Of a DNA stretch of 64,000 nucleotides, positions 53,460-63,018 are shown piece after piece. A model generated the notes under the pieces. The model was not told the origin of the DNA, ran no database searches, and worked only from the letters and a program-made list of their open reading frames with translations. Where the stretch lies: assembly GCA_964385235.1 (NCBI GenBank), contig CAYLOD010000001.1, positions 1 through 64,000 of the forward strand. The letters are read 5' to 3'. Each line of letters begins with the position of its first letter. The first letter of the stretch is position 1. This stretch comes from Pseudoruminococcus sp964385235. GTDB lineage: Bacteria; Bacillota; Clostridia; Oscillospirales; Acutalibacteraceae. A program made the position numbers and the translations under genes.

Positions 53460-54806
53460 TCAGTCTTCCGGGGCGCCCGAAGGATCGTAGTAGGAATATT
53501 TTCCTCCCTCGGCGCACATAGAAACATCGACAGTACCCTTGCTGTCATTTTCAAGCTTTTCCTCGATAAGGATCTTTGCTGTCTTAATCTTATAATCAAT
53601 ATTTTCAGGCATACCGATAATTATAGTAAGCCGCTTGTCATAGCTTAGCTTTATGTTTGACGGATTCGTCACATCTATAGTTGAAACATTTTTTATCTCG
53701 TTGTTTTTGAGCGTTTCGGTAATATAGTTGATAATATCATTCATGCCCTGAAGCTTATACTCTATCATCGCGGAAAGTTCCGTCTTTTTCAGCTCCGCGC
53801 CTTTAATTAGCGGCACCTTATATTTATTGGTATCAAGTATTTCTATAATCTTACCGCTTTCACTCAAAATATAAAACTTTCCGTTTGTTTCTATAGCTGT
53901 TGTCGGTTTGGCCTCCTCGACAAAGATCGTTACCGAATTAAACGGGTTTTTCCTTATGCTCACATTTTCGATATAGGGAAACTTCTTTTTAATAACGTCT
54001 ATGCCCGAATCGGTATCGCACAGAAGCATATTCGTCCCTATCGTGATACCGCTGGCGTCAGCTATTTCGTTGCTTGAATAACGCGTTTTTCCCTCAACCG
54101 ATATGGAATCTATCTTAAAGAACACCGTCAGGCAGAGAACAGCCGCTATAAGCAAAATAATCAAAACCATAGAGCTGTACAGCGCAAAAATTTTTCTCCT
54201 CCTTTTTTTTGCGGAAAAAGGCTTTGCGGGCTTTTTCGCCTTTTCCTTTTGGGGGCTTTCATCTGCCTCAGGCACAGCGAACGCTTCAAATTGTGATCCG
54301 CTTTCTTTTTTCGGGGTATTATCATCTGTTTGTTTTACATCATTTTGTACGGACGTTACGCCGTTTTTCCCCTTCGCCGGCTCATGGATTTGCTTTTTCT
54401 TTTCTGAAATATTATGCTCATTATGCGGTTTATTATGATTATTGTTTTGACCCTGACGCGGCTTATTTCCGTCAGGAGATTTCTTCCGTACGGGCTGCTG
54501 ACTGTTTTGTTTTTTACCCTCCTCGGATTTTCCCGACGGCTGACCGTTCACACTTTTTTTCTGCTGTGCTTTTGGGCTTTTTTCATCTGTGTCCTGCCGG
54601 GGGTTTTTTTTAGGTCTTTGGCTCCCGTTTGACGGTTTCCTCATTCTTTGTTCACTTTCCGACCTCGTGCGGATCTCCCGGTAGCTCATAGAAGGAGTGG
54701 AATCATTATGAGCGGTGCTTTTCTTTTGCTGCTTTTCGCGCTCAAAAGATTTATCATTCGCTTTTTTTTCGTCCATGCTTTGATTCATTCCTTTCACTGC
54801 CGACAT
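53460..54806 (-). CDS. ftsQ: Cell division protein FtsQ/DivIB
   Basis: A 448-residue bitopic protein of the divisome. An unusually long, Lys/Gln/Asn/Ser-rich disordered cytoplasmic part (about 1-205) precedes the single helix IFALYSSMVLIILLIAAVLC. After it come the POTRA domain (FKIDSISVEGKTRYSSNEI, IRKNPFNSVTIFVEE) and the FtsQ beta domain. The ATG overlaps the murA stop as TAATG; ATG at 54776 is another possible start. Confidence 0.87.
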   Translation of the reverse strand: MSAVKGMNQSMDEKKANDKSFEREKQQKKSTAHNDSTPSMSYREIRTRSESEQRMRKPSNGSQRPKKNPRQDTDEKSPKAQQKKSVNGQPSGKSEEGKKQNSQQPVRKKSPDGNKPRQGQNNNHNKPHNEHNISEKKKQIHEPAKGKNGVTSVQNDVKQTDDNTPKKESGSQFEAFAVPEADESPQKEKAKKPAKPFSAKKRRRKIFALYSSMVLIILLIAAVLCLTVFFKIDSISVEGKTRYSSNEIADASGITIGTNMLLCDTDSGIDVIKKKFPYIENVSIRKNPFNSVTIFVEEAKPTTAIETNGKFYILSESGKIIEILDTNKYKVPLIKGAELKKTELSAMIEYKLQGMNDIINYITETLKNNEIKNVSTIDVTNPSNIKLSYDKRLTIIIGMPENIDYKIKTAKILIEEKLENDSKGTVDVSMCAEGGKYSYYDPSGAPED

Positions 54807-56059
54807 TAAACTCTTTTTATTTTTGCACCCATTGACGACAGTTTGCCCTCAATGTCTTCATACCCTCTGTCGATATGATGTATGGACGATATCTCCGTCC
54901 TGCCCTCCGCCGCGAGAGCCGCTACAATAAGCGCCGCCCCTCCGCGCAGGTCTGTAGAATCCACGCTCGCGCCCGACAAGCTGTTCACGCCTTCAACAAC
55001 AGCAACTCTGTCCTCTATCTTAATATTCGCGCCCATACGCCGGAGTTCGTCAACGTGTCTGTATCTCCCCGAAAAAACAGTTTCGACAAATATGCTCGTT
55101 CCTCTGCAGACAGACGCCGCCGCCATAACTATCGCCTGAGCGTCCGTCGGGAAACCGGGATAAGGCATAGTCCTTATGTAGTCCGCTGACTCAAGACGCT
55201 CCGGCGCGGCTATAGAAATGACACTGTCGCGCGCGTCTATGCTGCAGCCCATTCTCTCAAAAACGGGAGTGACCGCGCGCAGATGCTCGGGAACAGCTCC
55301 CGATAATTCCGCCGAACCGCCTGAAACAGCTATGGCAGACATATATGTTACAGCCTCGATCCTGTCGGGTATTATTCTGTGATATGTACCGTCAAGGCGT
55401 TCGACGCCCTCTATTGTGATCGTGCTCTCCCCCGCTCCTCGAATTTTCGCACCGCAGTCCGTGAGAAAATTCACGAGATCTGTTATTTCAGGCTCACGCG
55501 CGGCGTTTGTTATAACTGTCGTTCCTTGAGCGGTTACCGCGGCGAGAATTATATTCTCGGTCGCGCCGACACTCGGAAACGGAAGCGAGATCATTGTCCC
55601 TTTCAGTTTACCACGAACAGTGCAATCAATCAAGCCATGATTTTCCGAAATGGTCACACCCATCTGTCTGAACGCGGAAATATGGAGATCTATCGGGCGC
55701 GGTCCAATCTCACAGCCGCCGGGCAGCGAAACGGACGCCCGCCCCGTTTTAGCGATCAGCGCCCCGAGGAAAATTATCGACGAACGCATTTCACGCATAA
55801 GACTCTCGGGAATATCATACCTTGATATGCCGCCCTCGCCGATTATAACGCAGTTATCCTCACGTCGGACACTGCGGCCGAGATACCTTATAATATCCAT
55901 CGAGGCGTCGCAGTCCGAAAGGCGCGGGCAGTTATCGATACAGCATTCGCCCTCGCAGAGAATGGTCGCCGCAAGTATCGGCAGAGCGCTGTTCTTGGCT
56001 CCCTGCAGCTTAACGCAGCCGTCAAGCGGGATACCGCCGTCTATAACCAGCTTTTTCAC
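54806..56059 (-). CDS. murA: UDP-N-acetylglucosamine 1-carboxyvinyltransferase
   Basis: A 417-residue enzyme of the first committed step of peptidoglycan synthesis. Lys in QGAKNSALP, catalytic Cys in VSLPGGCEIGPRPIDLH, and Asp in YPGFPTDAQA are all present. GTG at 56059 was chosen because GGGTG lies 6 bases upstream and VKKLVIDGG is the usual N-terminus; the longer ATG start at 56077 has no RBS. Confidence 0.96.
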   Translation of the reverse strand: MKKLVIDGGIPLDGCVKLQGAKNSALPILAATILCEGECCIDNCPRLSDCDASMDIIRYLGRSVRREDNCVIIGEGGISRYDIPESLMREMRSSIIFLGALIAKTGRASVSLPGGCEIGPRPIDLHISAFRQMGVTISENHGLIDCTVRGKLKGTMISLPFPSVGATENIILAAVTAQGTTVITNAAREPEITDLVNFLTDCGAKIRGAGESTITIEGVERLDGTYHRIIPDRIEAVTYMSAIAVSGGSAELSGAVPEHLRAVTPVFERMGCSIDARDSVISIAAPERLESADYIRTMPYPGFPTDAQAIVMAAASVCRGTSIFVETVFSGRYRHVDELRRMGANIKIEDRVAVVEGVNSLSGASVDSTDLRGGAALIVAALAAEGRTEISSIHHIDRGYEDIEGKLSSMGAKIKRV

Positions 56060-56173
56060 AATCAACACCCTTTTCATAAGAAATAGCTTTACAACTATAT
56101 ACTATGTGGATAATTGATTTGAAGTGACTGTTCAGCGCACATTTCAGCAAAAATATCATATAAAATTACATTA

Positions 56174-57316
56174 TTAAGCTTTATTTTTCCCGACCCTTGC
56201 CGTCGAAAGCACCTCTACAATGACAGAATATATCCTTTTCGCGGCGTCGGTTATAGCCATTGCTTTCGCGTTTCCGGCAAATTCCGCAAGGCGTTTGCTG
56301 TCTGAGGCGAGCTTATCGATTTCTGACGTAAGCCTCTCCGGCGTGAGCTCACTCTCCTCTATAACTACCGCGGCATTCTTCTTCGCAAGCGCCATGGCAT
56401 TGTGATACTGATGATTCTCCGCGACATTGGGCGAAGGGATCAATATTGACGGCTTGCCCTGAGCCTGAATCTCGCTCAGTGTTATCGCGCCCGCTCTCGC
56501 TATGACGAGATCCGCCGCCGCAAGACAGGTAGGCATATTGTTAATATATTCCCTTATGTCAAGGTTTGATGCCTTGTCGAGATCCACGCCCTTTTCTTTC
56601 AAAAGGTCGGGAAACCAGCCTCCGTATTGACCGTAAGCGTGAATATGCTGATACCTGCCGTCATTTGCGCTTCTCGCTATTATTTCGGCAAGGGATTCGT
56701 TTATGATCCTCGCGCCGAGGCTGCCCCCGAACGAGAGAATTACAGGCCGGCTGTCAAGACCAAGCTCCCGCCGGGCTTTTTCCCTGTCCGCCGTAAGTAT
56801 CTCTCCTCTGACGGGATTGCCCGTAGTGACAACAGCACAACCCTTTTTGAGATACTCCCTCGCGCTCGGAACGGCAAGCATAACACGGTCAACGTGCTTT
56901 GAAAGCATTTTTGTCGTGACGCCGGGAAAAGCGTTCTGCTCATGTATTACAGTCGGTATGCCCATCTTTGCGGCGGTTCTTATCACGGGGCCGCTTACAT
57001 ATCCGCCCGTCCCCACACAAATATCGGGCTGAAACTCGGCAAGGATAACCTTCGCTTCCCTGCTCGCGGTAACAGCCTTTTTAACGGTTACAATATTTTT
57101 CTTGATTCCGGCGGGATTCAGTTTCCTTGAAAAGCCTTGAATCGAAATTGATTTAAAGTCATAACCCGCCTGCGGGACAAGCCTTTCCTCCATGCCGCCC
57201 CTGTTTCCGATATAGAGAATTTCCGCGTCGGGCTGACGGCTCTTTACATATCCCGCGATAGCGAGCGCGGGATTGATATGTCCGGCAGTACCTCCGCCCG
57301 CAAAAACTATTTTCAA
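56174..57316 (-). CDS. murG: Lipid II synthase (GlcNAc transferase) MurG
   Basis: A 380-residue GT-B glycosyltransferase that adds GlcNAc to lipid I. N-terminal GGGTAGHINPALAIA (about 6-20), FGGSLGARIINE, and the UDP-GlcNAc site ISRAGAITLSEIQAQGKPSILIPSP-like (DLVIARAGAITLSEI). TTG start at 57316 behind AGGAG. The product is translocated and polymerised by neighbours in this cluster. Confidence 0.96.
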   Translation of the reverse strand: MKIVFAGGGTAGHINPALAIAGYVKSRQPDAEILYIGNRGGMEERLVPQAGYDFKSISIQGFSRKLNPAGIKKNIVTVKKAVTASREAKVILAEFQPDICVGTGGYVSGPVIRTAAKMGIPTVIHEQNAFPGVTTKMLSKHVDRVMLAVPSAREYLKKGCAVVTTGNPVRGEILTADREKARRELGLDSRPVILSFGGSLGARIINESLAEIIARSANDGRYQHIHAYGQYGGWFPDLLKEKGVDLDKASNLDIREYINNMPTCLAAADLVIARAGAITLSEIQAQGKPSILIPSPNVAENHQYHNAMALAKKNAAVVIEESELTPERLTSEIDKLASDSKRLAEFAGNAKAMAITDAAKRIYSVIVEVLSTARVGKNKA

Positions 57317-57437
57317 GCTTCACCACTCCTAAAAATCAGGTAAGCGGCGGAACATCTCCGCCCGCAAACCGCTAATAAAGCGAAATATCATATTTAATTA
57401 AGAGCTTGCCTCGTTAGAATCTGCTCCCGCATAAGAC

Positions 57438-57511
57438 AGGAGCCCGGCGGGACGGAGCCCAACGGGACGGAGCCCGGCGGGACGGAGCCCAACGGGACGG
57501 AGCCCGGCGGG
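57438..57511. repeat. Five-copy 15-bp GC-rich tandem repeat
   Basis: AGCCCGGCGGG and AGCCCAACGGG alternate, linked by ACGG: five units of 15 bases, or two and a half units of 30. It lies in the 230-base spacer between murG and ftsW. The same core occurs at about 21061-21085. No coding frame runs through it. Confidence 0.9.
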
Positions 57512-57546
57512 ATACATTTTACACAAATTATACCGGGGCTGATCCG

Positions 57547-58776
57547 CTATGTTTTTTCTATGTTGGCGGTTCTTGAGATCGAGAGTACTATACCCATCTG
57601 CGCTAAAAGCATTATCAATGACGAACCGCCGTAGCTGAAGAACGGCAGGCTGATGCCTGTGTTCGGAAGCATATCTGTTATAACCATTATGTTCAGAACA
57701 ACCTGAAGCCCTATCTGCGCCGTAAATCCTATACCCAGAAGCGAGCCGAACCTATCCTTAGCGCGCATAGAGATGGTAATACCTCTCCATACGAGGAGCG
57801 CGAAAATAAGTAAAATAATCAATGCTCCTATAAAGCCAAGCTCCTCACAGACGACAGCGAAAACAAAGTCATTCTGAGCAGCAGGCAGATACAGGTGCTT
57901 TTGCCTTGACTGTCCGAGACCTAAGCCCCAAAAGCCGCCCGAACCGATGGCATACAACGAATTTCTCGTTTGATATGTTTCATTCCACTGCTGTTCGTTG
58001 ACATAATCAAGAGCATGACCCCAGCCTCCGATTCTGTCAATAGCATATCCAAGATTGTCCGTGGCTATAAGGACAAGAACAATACCTAAGATAATGCCTC
58101 CCGCTGCGACAAACCAGCGGATCTTTACTCCGCTGAGGTACATCATAATCACAGCGAGCGCGAAAATAATTACTATGCCCGAATAATGCGGCTCAAGAAT
58201 CATAAGACCGATCGTTATGCTGAGAATGATTATTCCCGGCAGAACGCCGACCTTGAATGTTCCCATCTCATTTATATGTACCGAGCCCCAGTGAGCGAAA
58301 AATATAATTATCGCAAGCTTAGATATTTCCGACGCCTGTATACTGAAAATGCCGAGCGGGAGCCATCTGTGAACTCCCGTCGACGACGGTATAAACAAAA
58401 CCACCGTCAACAGTATAAATGACAGAATCAGTATCGGAAACGCAAGCTTGTGCAGGTGGTGATAATCGAAGTATGAAAGGAAAAACATAAATATTATGCC
58501 TACACCTGCGAAGATAGCCTGCTTAACAAGATAATAGTAGCTGTCGCCCTCATTGAAATACGCGGCAGGGTAGCTTGCGGAAAACATCATTACAAGACCT
58601 ATAAAAAGAAGTGCTATGACAAGAAAAAGAAACGGCATATCAAGACCAAGACGAACCGAAAACGCCTTGAGTTTCTTCTTTACCTTTTTGGGATGAGAAG
58701 CACGCGGTTTTGGTTCAGCTATAATATCGCCGTATTCTCTATCGTTCGCACGCACATTTGAATTTTGATTTGGCAA
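57547..58776 (-). CDS. ftsW: FtsW/RodA/SpoVE-family peptidoglycan glycosyltransferase
   Basis: A 409-residue SEDS protein with about ten helices that polymerises lipid II. Typical blocks are LFIGLVMMFSASYPAAY, GVHRWLPLGIFSIQASEISKLAIIIF and VVCEELGFIGALIIL, ending LPFFSYGGSSLIM. TTG at 58776 stands 7 bases after AAGGAAG; the longer ATG start at 58794 has no RBS. FtsW or SpoVE is not decided. Confidence 0.93.
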   Translation of the reverse strand: MPNQNSNVRANDREYGDIIAEPKPRASHPKKVKKKLKAFSVRLGLDMPFLFLVIALLFIGLVMMFSASYPAAYFNEGDSYYYLVKQAIFAGVGIIFMFFLSYFDYHHLHKLAFPILILSFILLTVVLFIPSSTGVHRWLPLGIFSIQASEISKLAIIIFFAHWGSVHINEMGTFKVGVLPGIIILSITIGLMILEPHYSGIVIIFALAVIMMYLSGVKIRWFVAAGGIILGIVLVLIATDNLGYAIDRIGGWGHALDYVNEQQWNETYQTRNSLYAIGSGGFWGLGLGQSRQKHLYLPAAQNDFVFAVVCEELGFIGALIILLIFALLVWRGITISMRAKDRFGSLLGIGFTAQIGLQVVLNIMVITDMLPNTGISLPFFSYGGSSLIMLLAQMGIVLSISRTANIEKT

Positions 58777-58819
58777 AAAAGCACTTCCTTTCATAAATCA
58801 GAGCTTTATTTTGTCGGCA

Positions 58820-59833
58820 TCACCTGCATTGAGAAAGAACAAATGCACCTATTCCGCCTAAAATAGATACAAAGGAAAACACAATTACGATTTTTACCTC
58901 CGACCAGCCGCACATTTCAAAATGGTGGTGTATCGGGGCCATCTTGAGCAGACGCTTTCCGTGAGTCGTCTTGAAATACAGTACCTGAAAAATGTCGGAA
59001 AACATCTCTATAATATACACTATTCCAATAGGAATGAGCAGTATAGGCATATCCATGCCAAAGGTCAGAGCGCAGAGCACGCCGCCCAAAAACAACGAGC
59101 CTGTATCGCCCATGAACACCTTTGCAGGGTAAAAATTCCAAAGTAAAAAGCCAAGACACCCGCCCGCGGCGGCGGCGGAAAAAATACTTATACCAATATA
59201 TCCGCAGAAACTCGATATGATCATGCAGAAAATCGCCGCGAAAAACGTTACCGAACCGCAAAGGCCGTCAATCCCGTCCGTGAGGTTAACAGCGTTTACC
59301 ATTCCGACGATAAGTATAGCCGCAAGCGGCCAATAGAAAATCCCTATGTCAACCATACCGAAAAACGGTATAAAAGTCACGCTTGTGCCTCCGCTAAGAT
59401 ATATGGAAAGAAGATATGCTATAGCTACTATAAATTGAAGCAGGAGCTTTTGACTTGCCTTCAGCCCGAGGTTGCGCTTTTTTACAGCCTTAATATAATC
59501 GTCAATAAACCCTATCGCGCCAAAGGACGCGGCCATTATAAGTCCCGCGAATATTTTTATTGAAGCAAGCTGAGTTTCGGCAGGTACGTCGCCGCTGCCT
59601 GAAAACGAATAATACAACAGGACGCAGGCGGTCGTTGAAATTATTGTTCCGGCAATAAACATAAATCCGCCCATCAAGGGAGTACCCTGCTTGCTTTGAT
59701 GCCATTTGGGGCCTATATCAAGTATCGTGGAACCAAAATGCACCTTCCTGAGAAACGGAACCAGCCAGATGCCCATGACAGCCGATATTCCAAAAGCCGC
59801 CACCGCAGAAATAACGGTCCACATTCCTATCAT
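58820..59833 (-). CDS. mraY: Phospho-N-acetylmuramoyl-pentapeptide transferase MraY
   Basis: A 337-residue ten-helix enzyme making lipid I. Catalytic and Mg-binding residues lie in IGFIDDYIKAVKKRNLGL, NAVNLTDGIDGLCG and PIHHHFEMCGWSE. GGTGG stands 7 bases before ATG at 59833. Its upstream neighbour is the degenerate Mur-ligase-like gene instead of murF. Confidence 0.96.
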   Translation of the reverse strand: MIGMWTVISAVAAFGISAVMGIWLVPFLRKVHFGSTILDIGPKWHQSKQGTPLMGGFMFIAGTIISTTACVLLYYSFSGSGDVPAETQLASIKIFAGLIMAASFGAIGFIDDYIKAVKKRNLGLKASQKLLLQFIVAIAYLLSIYLSGGTSVTFIPFFGMVDIGIFYWPLAAILIVGMVNAVNLTDGIDGLCGSVTFFAAIFCMIISSFCGYIGISIFSAAAAGGCLGFLLWNFYPAKVFMGDTGSLFLGGVLCALTFGMDMPILLIPIGIVYIIEMFSDIFQVLYFKTTHGKRLLKMAPIHHHFEMCGWSEVKIVIVFSFVSILGGIGAFVLSQCR

Positions 59834-59878
59834 TATTATTCCACCCTTCAAAATTTTGCTTTTCTCTGTATCAATACG

Positions 59879-60472
59879 TCAAAGCTGATTTATTACACCG
59901 AGAACCGAGGCAAGGGGTACCCCCATGGCTATAAGCGCAGATGACACGGCAAGAACAAGCTCAACCGAAAATCCGCTTGCCTTTGAAAACCTCGCGCGGC
60001 CGATAACTCCTGTTCCGAGAAGTTCAAAAACTGTTCTGTCCTCCTGCAGGTTGATATTTTTCGCTATCAGATCAGCCTCATTATCATCTATTGAATAGAA
60101 AATAATGTTTCCGTTTTCCTTGTTCACGCTCCCGTTTAACGAATATGGCAGAACCGCGTTTTTGAACCTTTGAAAGTTTTTTTCGTCAACGCTTTCAACA
60201 TTGCCGACGATCAGCGCTGTTTCAAGCGAAAACTTATCACTCAGCTTTATATTTAAAAATTCAGTATCCAGCACAACAAAGTCGCACACATCACCCGCGG
60301 TATTTATGGCTTCCTCACATGCCGGCTCGTCAAGGCTTAACTGTGAAGCTCTATAGCCGCAGTCACGCAGAATCCTTGTGAGAAGCTGTGCGGCGCCTTT
60401 AGACTCTTTTCCCGAAACAGCTATGAGCTTTACTCTCTTATTAATAACGGCAGTAGATCTCATTTCACTCAT
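59879..60472 (-). CDS. Truncated, degenerate Mur-ligase-like protein at the murE/murF position
   Basis: A 197-residue protein. The start KLIAVSGKESKGAAQLLTRIL lines up with the ATP loop of Mur ligases (TGTNGKTTT) but has lost GKT/S. VVLDTEFLNIKL, then ALIVGNVESVD, and GFSVELVLAVSSALIAMGVPL match the later central-domain blocks (the last resembling FNVYNALAAIAAALALG). The N-terminal substrate domain and the C-terminal domain are absent; normal MurE/F is 450-500 residues. ATG at 60472 follows GAGGTG by 10 bases. The frame is undamaged and the RBS good, so it is probably expressed as a non-catalytic protein. Confidence 0.7.
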   Translation of the reverse strand: MSEMRSTAVINKRVKLIAVSGKESKGAAQLLTRILRDCGYRASQLSLDEPACEEAINTAGDVCDFVVLDTEFLNIKLSDKFSLETALIVGNVESVDEKNFQRFKNAVLPYSLNGSVNKENGNIIFYSIDDNEADLIAKNINLQEDRTVFELLGTGVIGRARFSKASGFSVELVLAVSSALIAMGVPLASVLGVINQL

Positions 60473-60512
60473 CTGAATATAGCACCTCACATTTCACGCC
60501 ATAGTGTTACGT

Positions 60513-62765
60513 CTACATAATATTGTCTTTTTGTTCAAACGTAACGGTAACGACCGTCCCGCGCGCGACATTTTTCCCATTTTCAATGCTCTGCTTTGCC
60601 GCGCTGACGGATTCATCACTTGAGAATGTACCCGATAATGTGATATTAAGTCCCGAATCCGCCGCCAGTGTGGACGCCTGCGACATGGTCATTCCCGTGA
60701 AATCAGGTACTGTAACTATATCGCTCTGCGCGGAATCATCAGTATAGAGAACTACCGTTCCATCTTTCGGTATCTGCGAGTATGCCTTCGGACTTTGAGA
60801 TATGACCTTTTCCCCTTCTCCCTTTATAAGCGGAATAAGCTCGGCATTGCTTACCGCTGATGAAGCCTCATCAACAGACATACCGATATAAGATTCGGTC
60901 GTCGCGCTTAAATTATTAAGCTCGCTCTCATTGTACTTTTTCTCTATTCCGAGATACGGGAGAACCTCCGACATAATATTCCTGAAGCACGGACCCGCGA
61001 CGGAGGTACCGTAGTAGCTGCCGCCTGTAGGAGTATCAAAGTAGCAGAGAAGCGCTACCTCGGGATTATCAGAGGGGGCTATGCCCGCAAACGATGCTAT
61101 ATAATCACTATCGCCGTCGCCGTTGTAATCACGGTGAGTTTCCGATGTACCTGTCTTTCCGCCGATCCTGTAGCCCGCGACATAGCCGTTTTTAGCGCCG
61201 CCGCTGACCGCATTCTCCTCAAGCATACCGCAAATCTGTTCCGCAATATCCTCGCTTATGACCTGACGCTTGACGGAAGGCTCCGTTGACTTAACTACAT
61301 TACCCGCTGAATCTGTGATCTGAGCGACAACATACGGCTGCATAAGGTTGCCGTTGTTGCCGATAGCGGCGAGAGCCATAACCATTTGTAGGGGAGTTAT
61401 CTGGAAGTTCTGACCGAACGCCGCGACAGCGACGTCGATATCGTACATTTTTCCCTCTATACCTTCCTGATCAAAGAAAATATCCTCGCTTTCACCCGGC
61501 AGGTCTATACCTGTCTTTTCGGAGAATCCGAAAGCCGTATAATATTGATAGAATTTCTCCGAGCCGAGCATGAAGCCCATCTGAACAAACGCGGGGTTGC
61601 AGGAATTCATGAGAGCTTCCAGGAGAGTTTGCGACCCGTGACCCGGCTCGCCGACATGACAGTCTATTCTTCTCTCTCCTTCATACGGAACAATATATCC
61701 GATACAATTAAATCGTGTACTGTCATCGACAAGCTTCTCACTCAGAACAGCCGCTGTTGTCACCGGCTTGAAAACAGATCCGGGGACATAAGTATCTGCG
61801 ACGGCCTTGTTCCTCCACTGCTCTGTGAGAGCGTTATTAGCCGCCTCCGCCTGCTTATCCTTGGGAAGCTTTGCGATTTTCTTTTTTACAGCCTCGTCGG
61901 CGATCTCAAACGGCTCATTCGGGTCATACGAACCCTCGACCGCCATTCCGAGAACAGCGCCCGTTTTGACCTCTACCATGATAGCACAGCCGCGGTTAGC
62001 GACCTTATTTTCTACAATAGCCTGCTTGACGTATTTTTCCATAATACGCTGAATGGTTTCATCTATAGTCAGCGTCAGATTATAGCCGTCCTGCGCGTCT
62101 ACCTTCTGCTGGTACTGGAACGGCATTTCTGTACCGACGCCGTTTTGCGCCGTAATTATACGTCCGGGTCTGCCTGTCAGGTACTCGTCATACTGAGCCT
62201 CCAAGCCCTCAAGTCCCTGTCCGTCGCTTCCTACAAAGCCGAGAATATTTGCCGCGAAGGAATTCATGGGATAGCTTCTCTTAAAGTCCTCTATGGTGTT
62301 TATAGCCTGACTGATGTTATTCTCTTCCTTTATTTTTTCGGCAAAGTCGAGAACCTTTTCTCTTGTTTCTGTATCCACCTGTCTTTTTACTTCTATATAG
62401 TATGACTTTTTAAGTGTCTTTTTATATATATCATCGGAATCCAGCTCGAGAATTTTCGCAAGACCGTCGGCAACGATATGGCGATCATTATCGGTTTCAA
62501 GATATATGGGCGCGATTACGATCTTCCAAACGGTCGCGCTCTGCGCAAGTACTTTGCCGTTCCTGTCGTAGATGCTTCCGCGCTTCGCGCTTATCGTTGT
62601 GTCGGCAAGCTGCTGGTCTATCGCTTTCTGCTGAAGCTCCGGCGCCATATATGTTTGCAGATAAAGCAATCTCGCTATTACCGAGCCGAAACCGCCTATA
62701 AGTATAACAAGCAAAACGACCAATGACCTGCGCCAAAGCATTACAGTCGGACCCTTGTTCGCCAT
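60513..62765 (-). CDS. spoVD: Class B penicillin-binding protein with PASTA repeats (SpoVD/FtsI type)
   Basis: A 750-residue transpeptidase. One membrane helix (SLVVLLVILIGGFGSVIARL), a dimerisation domain, then the active-site Ser in PGSVFKPVT, SCN in LMNSCNPAFV, and KTG in RIGGKTGTSETH. Two PASTA domains follow (SYIGMSVDEASSAVSNAEL; VPDFTGMTMSQASTLAADSG). RBS AAGGAGG before ATG at 62765. With FtsW it would form the septal or spore-cortex synthase. Confidence 0.94.
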   Translation of the reverse strand: MANKGPTVMLWRRSLVVLLVILIGGFGSVIARLLYLQTYMAPELQQKAIDQQLADTTISAKRGSIYDRNGKVLAQSATVWKIVIAPIYLETDNDRHIVADGLAKILELDSDDIYKKTLKKSYYIEVKRQVDTETREKVLDFAEKIKEENNISQAINTIEDFKRSYPMNSFAANILGFVGSDGQGLEGLEAQYDEYLTGRPGRIITAQNGVGTEMPFQYQQKVDAQDGYNLTLTIDETIQRIMEKYVKQAIVENKVANRGCAIMVEVKTGAVLGMAVEGSYDPNEPFEIADEAVKKKIAKLPKDKQAEAANNALTEQWRNKAVADTYVPGSVFKPVTTAAVLSEKLVDDSTRFNCIGYIVPYEGERRIDCHVGEPGHGSQTLLEALMNSCNPAFVQMGFMLGSEKFYQYYTAFGFSEKTGIDLPGESEDIFFDQEGIEGKMYDIDVAVAAFGQNFQITPLQMVMALAAIGNNGNLMQPYVVAQITDSAGNVVKSTEPSVKRQVISEDIAEQICGMLEENAVSGGAKNGYVAGYRIGGKTGTSETHRDYNGDGDSDYIASFAGIAPSDNPEVALLCYFDTPTGGSYYGTSVAGPCFRNIMSEVLPYLGIEKKYNESELNNLSATTESYIGMSVDEASSAVSNAELIPLIKGEGEKVISQSPKAYSQIPKDGTVVLYTDDSAQSDIVTVPDFTGMTMSQASTLAADSGLNITLSGTFSSDESVSAAKQSIENGKNVARGTVVTVTFEQKDNIM

Positions 62766-62848
62766 ATTGTTCCTCCTTAATAAGCTAAAATAGGGTTGTA
62801 ACAACACGCAGTCAGCAAAATCAGCTACCGCCTTGTTACAGCCCCGCC

Positions 62849-62965
62849 CTACTCTCCGCTCAAGAAAATACCGTTCGCATAGCAGCCCGCGGTTATAATA
62901 CCGACAACTGCCGCGCGCATTTTGCCGAACACCGCGGCAGCCCTTCCGAAACCTGTGATATACAT
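62849..62965 (-). CDS. Possible 38-residue small membrane-type protein between ftsL and spoVD
   Basis: Open frame MYITGFGRAAAVFGKM continuing with AAVVGIITAGCYANGIF and ending SGE. AAGGAAG stands 6 bases before ATG, a good RBS. The mid-part is hydrophobic. It is in the same orientation as the cluster, in a 211-base spacer. No family recognised; a hairpin in the same DNA (CTGCCGCG/GCGCGGCAG) offers an alternative explanation. Confidence 0.35.
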   Translation of the reverse strand: MYITGFGRAAAVFGKMRAAVVGIITAGCYANGIFLSGE

Positions 62966-63018
62966 CGGTACTTCCTTAAATTTATACTTAATATATAACT
63001 ATTTTTATAAACCCGATG

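Noticed and set aside
57438..57511. CRISPR-like array
   Set aside because: Units are 15 bases, directly joined, without unique spacers, and no cas genes are present.
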